A stretch of 43,281 nt of DNA, taken from positions 1 through 43,281 of the forward strand of contig JADDMT010000191.1 in the NCBI GenBank assembly GCA_021401465.1. Direction: 5' to 3'. The notes under the pieces are model-generated. The model was not told the origin of the DNA. It saw only the letters and a list, made by a program, of their open reading frames with translations, and made no database searches. Source of the stretch: Teratosphaeria epicoccoides. Its lineage: Eukaryota; Ascomycota; Dothideomycetes; Mycosphaerellales; Teratosphaeriaceae. Shown here piece by piece: positions 42,420 through 43,281 of this stretch (its first letter is position 1; each line of letters starts with the position of its first letter). Both the position numbers and the translations under genes were made by a program.

Positions 42420-43281
42420 TAGTTCGTCATACTAAAGCTAGTCGACATGTTATACTCTATTAATCTATAGGCAAGCCTAAGCCTACTAGTTCTGTATGAT
42501 TCGGATAATATTAAGCCTGATGTCATGCGGCAGCATAGCCTATCGCTCTATACTCTTGTCTTCCTCGGAATCAGGAATGACGGCTTCGACAATCTCGTAG
42601 TTGTCGTCCGAACCTTCTTCTTCTTCTTCTTCTAGCTCCTGTTACCTTAGGACTGTCGCACTAGAAGGTGTACCCCTTAGCGCACAGATCGACTATGCCT
42701 TGTTTCGGCTAGGGTACTATCTAGAACCATCTTTATTACTCATGTGAATTCGACAATCGTCGTCGTAGCACGCAGTCTAAGTAAGTGCAGCATAGTCCGG
42801 TTCTCGAGTAGTAGCGGCCTGTTGCTTAGGCGCCGTCGTTGTCGCGCGAGCCTGCTCTATCCTAGGTGGCTCTTATTGTTGCTTCTTAGCAAAACATTCA
42901 CGGGCAAAGTGTCCTTTCTTTCTACAGTTATAGCACTCGAGATTACTCTTGTCGAATGGCTTCTTCAGACCATTCTAGGGAGGAGAGCCCTTCTGCGGCT
43001 TTCCTTAGGGTCTTTTCCTTAGACGCCCCTTAGTCGCATCTAACTCCATAGGTTAGAGACTGTAGTAATCGCTTCGCCATTTTAGTGCCAATCGTTAGAC
43101 CTTATAGTTAGCCTGTACTAGCTTGCTATTTCTATGTTGTCGTTCTTGCTGTCATTCCTAGATGCGATTATCGATTCTAATTGCGCGATCGCTCATTTCC
43201 TTGAATGTCGTTAGCCGATCTCCTCAGGCAATTTCGTCTTTAACCGTCTCCTTTAGTCCCTAGTAGAACTAAGCGGCTAAA
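42420..43281 (-). pseudogene. Retroelement gag remnant with intact CCHC zinc knuckle (partial)
   Basis: On the minus strand the nucleocapsid knuckle ECYNCRKKGHFARECF (CX2CX4HX4C) is complete at 42894-42935. A Glu-rich stretch (SEEEEEGSDDN region) follows near 42600. The frame of the knuckle differs from that of the protease, which could be a natural gag-pol frame change or an indel. The upstream part of gag is cut by the window end, and stops are scattered through it. Confidence 0.75.

Larger units (their letters stand above)
37022..43281 (-). mobile_element. Ty3/Gypsy chromovirus, RIP-damaged, truncated by the window end
   Basis: Read on the minus strand, the order from 43281 downward is gag zinc knuckle, protease, reverse transcriptase, RNase H, integrase, chromodomain, polypurine tract and 3' LTR. 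This is the standard chromovirus order. The 5' LTR and the start of gag lie outside the window. The sequence is TA- and CTAG-rich. Long reading frames are preserved apart from many TAG/TAA codons at Gln and Trp positions, which is the fingerprint of RIP (C-to-T at CpA on either strand). No intact long ORF remains, so this copy cannot encode functional proteins. Confidence 0.92.

Noticed and set aside
42744..43022. Plus-strand frame of 92 codons in the retroelement
   Set aside because: The opposite strand encodes the gag zinc knuckle here, so this frame is a shadow.

Overview
The window looks like a chromosome or contig end from a filamentous ascomycete (Pezizomycotina; a Dothideomycete is my inference, not proven). 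The reasons are short introns of about 50-90 nt with GT..AG ends, moderately GC-rich genes, recognisable fungal versions of Ndc80, Pex14, Yak1, acid trehalase and a rhodanese-PTP, and a chromovirus whose stop codons look like repeat-induced point mutation (RIP). The first 32 bases are almost pure C, which suggests an assembly edge.

Left part (1-7.6 kb): two tandem plus-strand genes that I do not recognise. Gene A (137-3556) and gene B (5196-7572) share an N-terminal domain, an intron position and a C-terminal domain, so they are paralogues. Between these ends gene A carries three diverged copies of a module (a VWLG motif, then CX2C, then a WSLLKLDG-type motif). Gene B instead has a Pro/Gln-rich low-complexity region. 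Gene A appears damaged: one frameshift and one Trp-to-stop change fall at module positions that are intact in the sister copies. The 1.6 kb between the genes holds a TCA microsatellite and a short minisatellite.

Middle part (8-26.4 kb): ordinary core genes. In order they are ndc80 (minus), pex14 (plus, divergent from ndc80), a DUF2235/Tle1-like hydrolase (plus), a CSN8/PSMD8/eIF3K-like PCI-type protein (minus), a PAQR/hemolysin-III membrane protein (plus, divergent), a DUF1765 protein (plus) and the DYRK-family kinase yak1 (plus). These genes serve unrelated processes (kinetochore, peroxisome import, lipid/sterol sensing, nutrient signalling), and nothing suggests a cluster.

Right-middle part (26.4-36.2 kb): a gene-poor stretch with a broken, possibly GIY-YIG-related gene and one weak orphan ORF. 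Then come a secreted GH65 acid trehalase (minus) and a rhodanese-plus-tyrosine-phosphatase protein of the Pyp1 type (minus).

Right end (37.0-43.28 kb): an abrupt change to TA-rich, CTAG-rich sequence. This is a minus-strand Ty3/Gypsy chromovirus, cut by the window end. A candidate 3' LTR (37022-37884), a polypurine tract, chromodomain, integrase, RNase H, reverse transcriptase, protease and gag zinc knuckle can all be read. Almost all stops are at Gln or Trp positions, and many fit C-to-T change in a CCA context. One single-base frameshift is visible in the RT/RNase H link.

The most unusual content is the modular paralogue pair at the left end and the sharply context-dependent mutation pattern of the retroelement at the right end.
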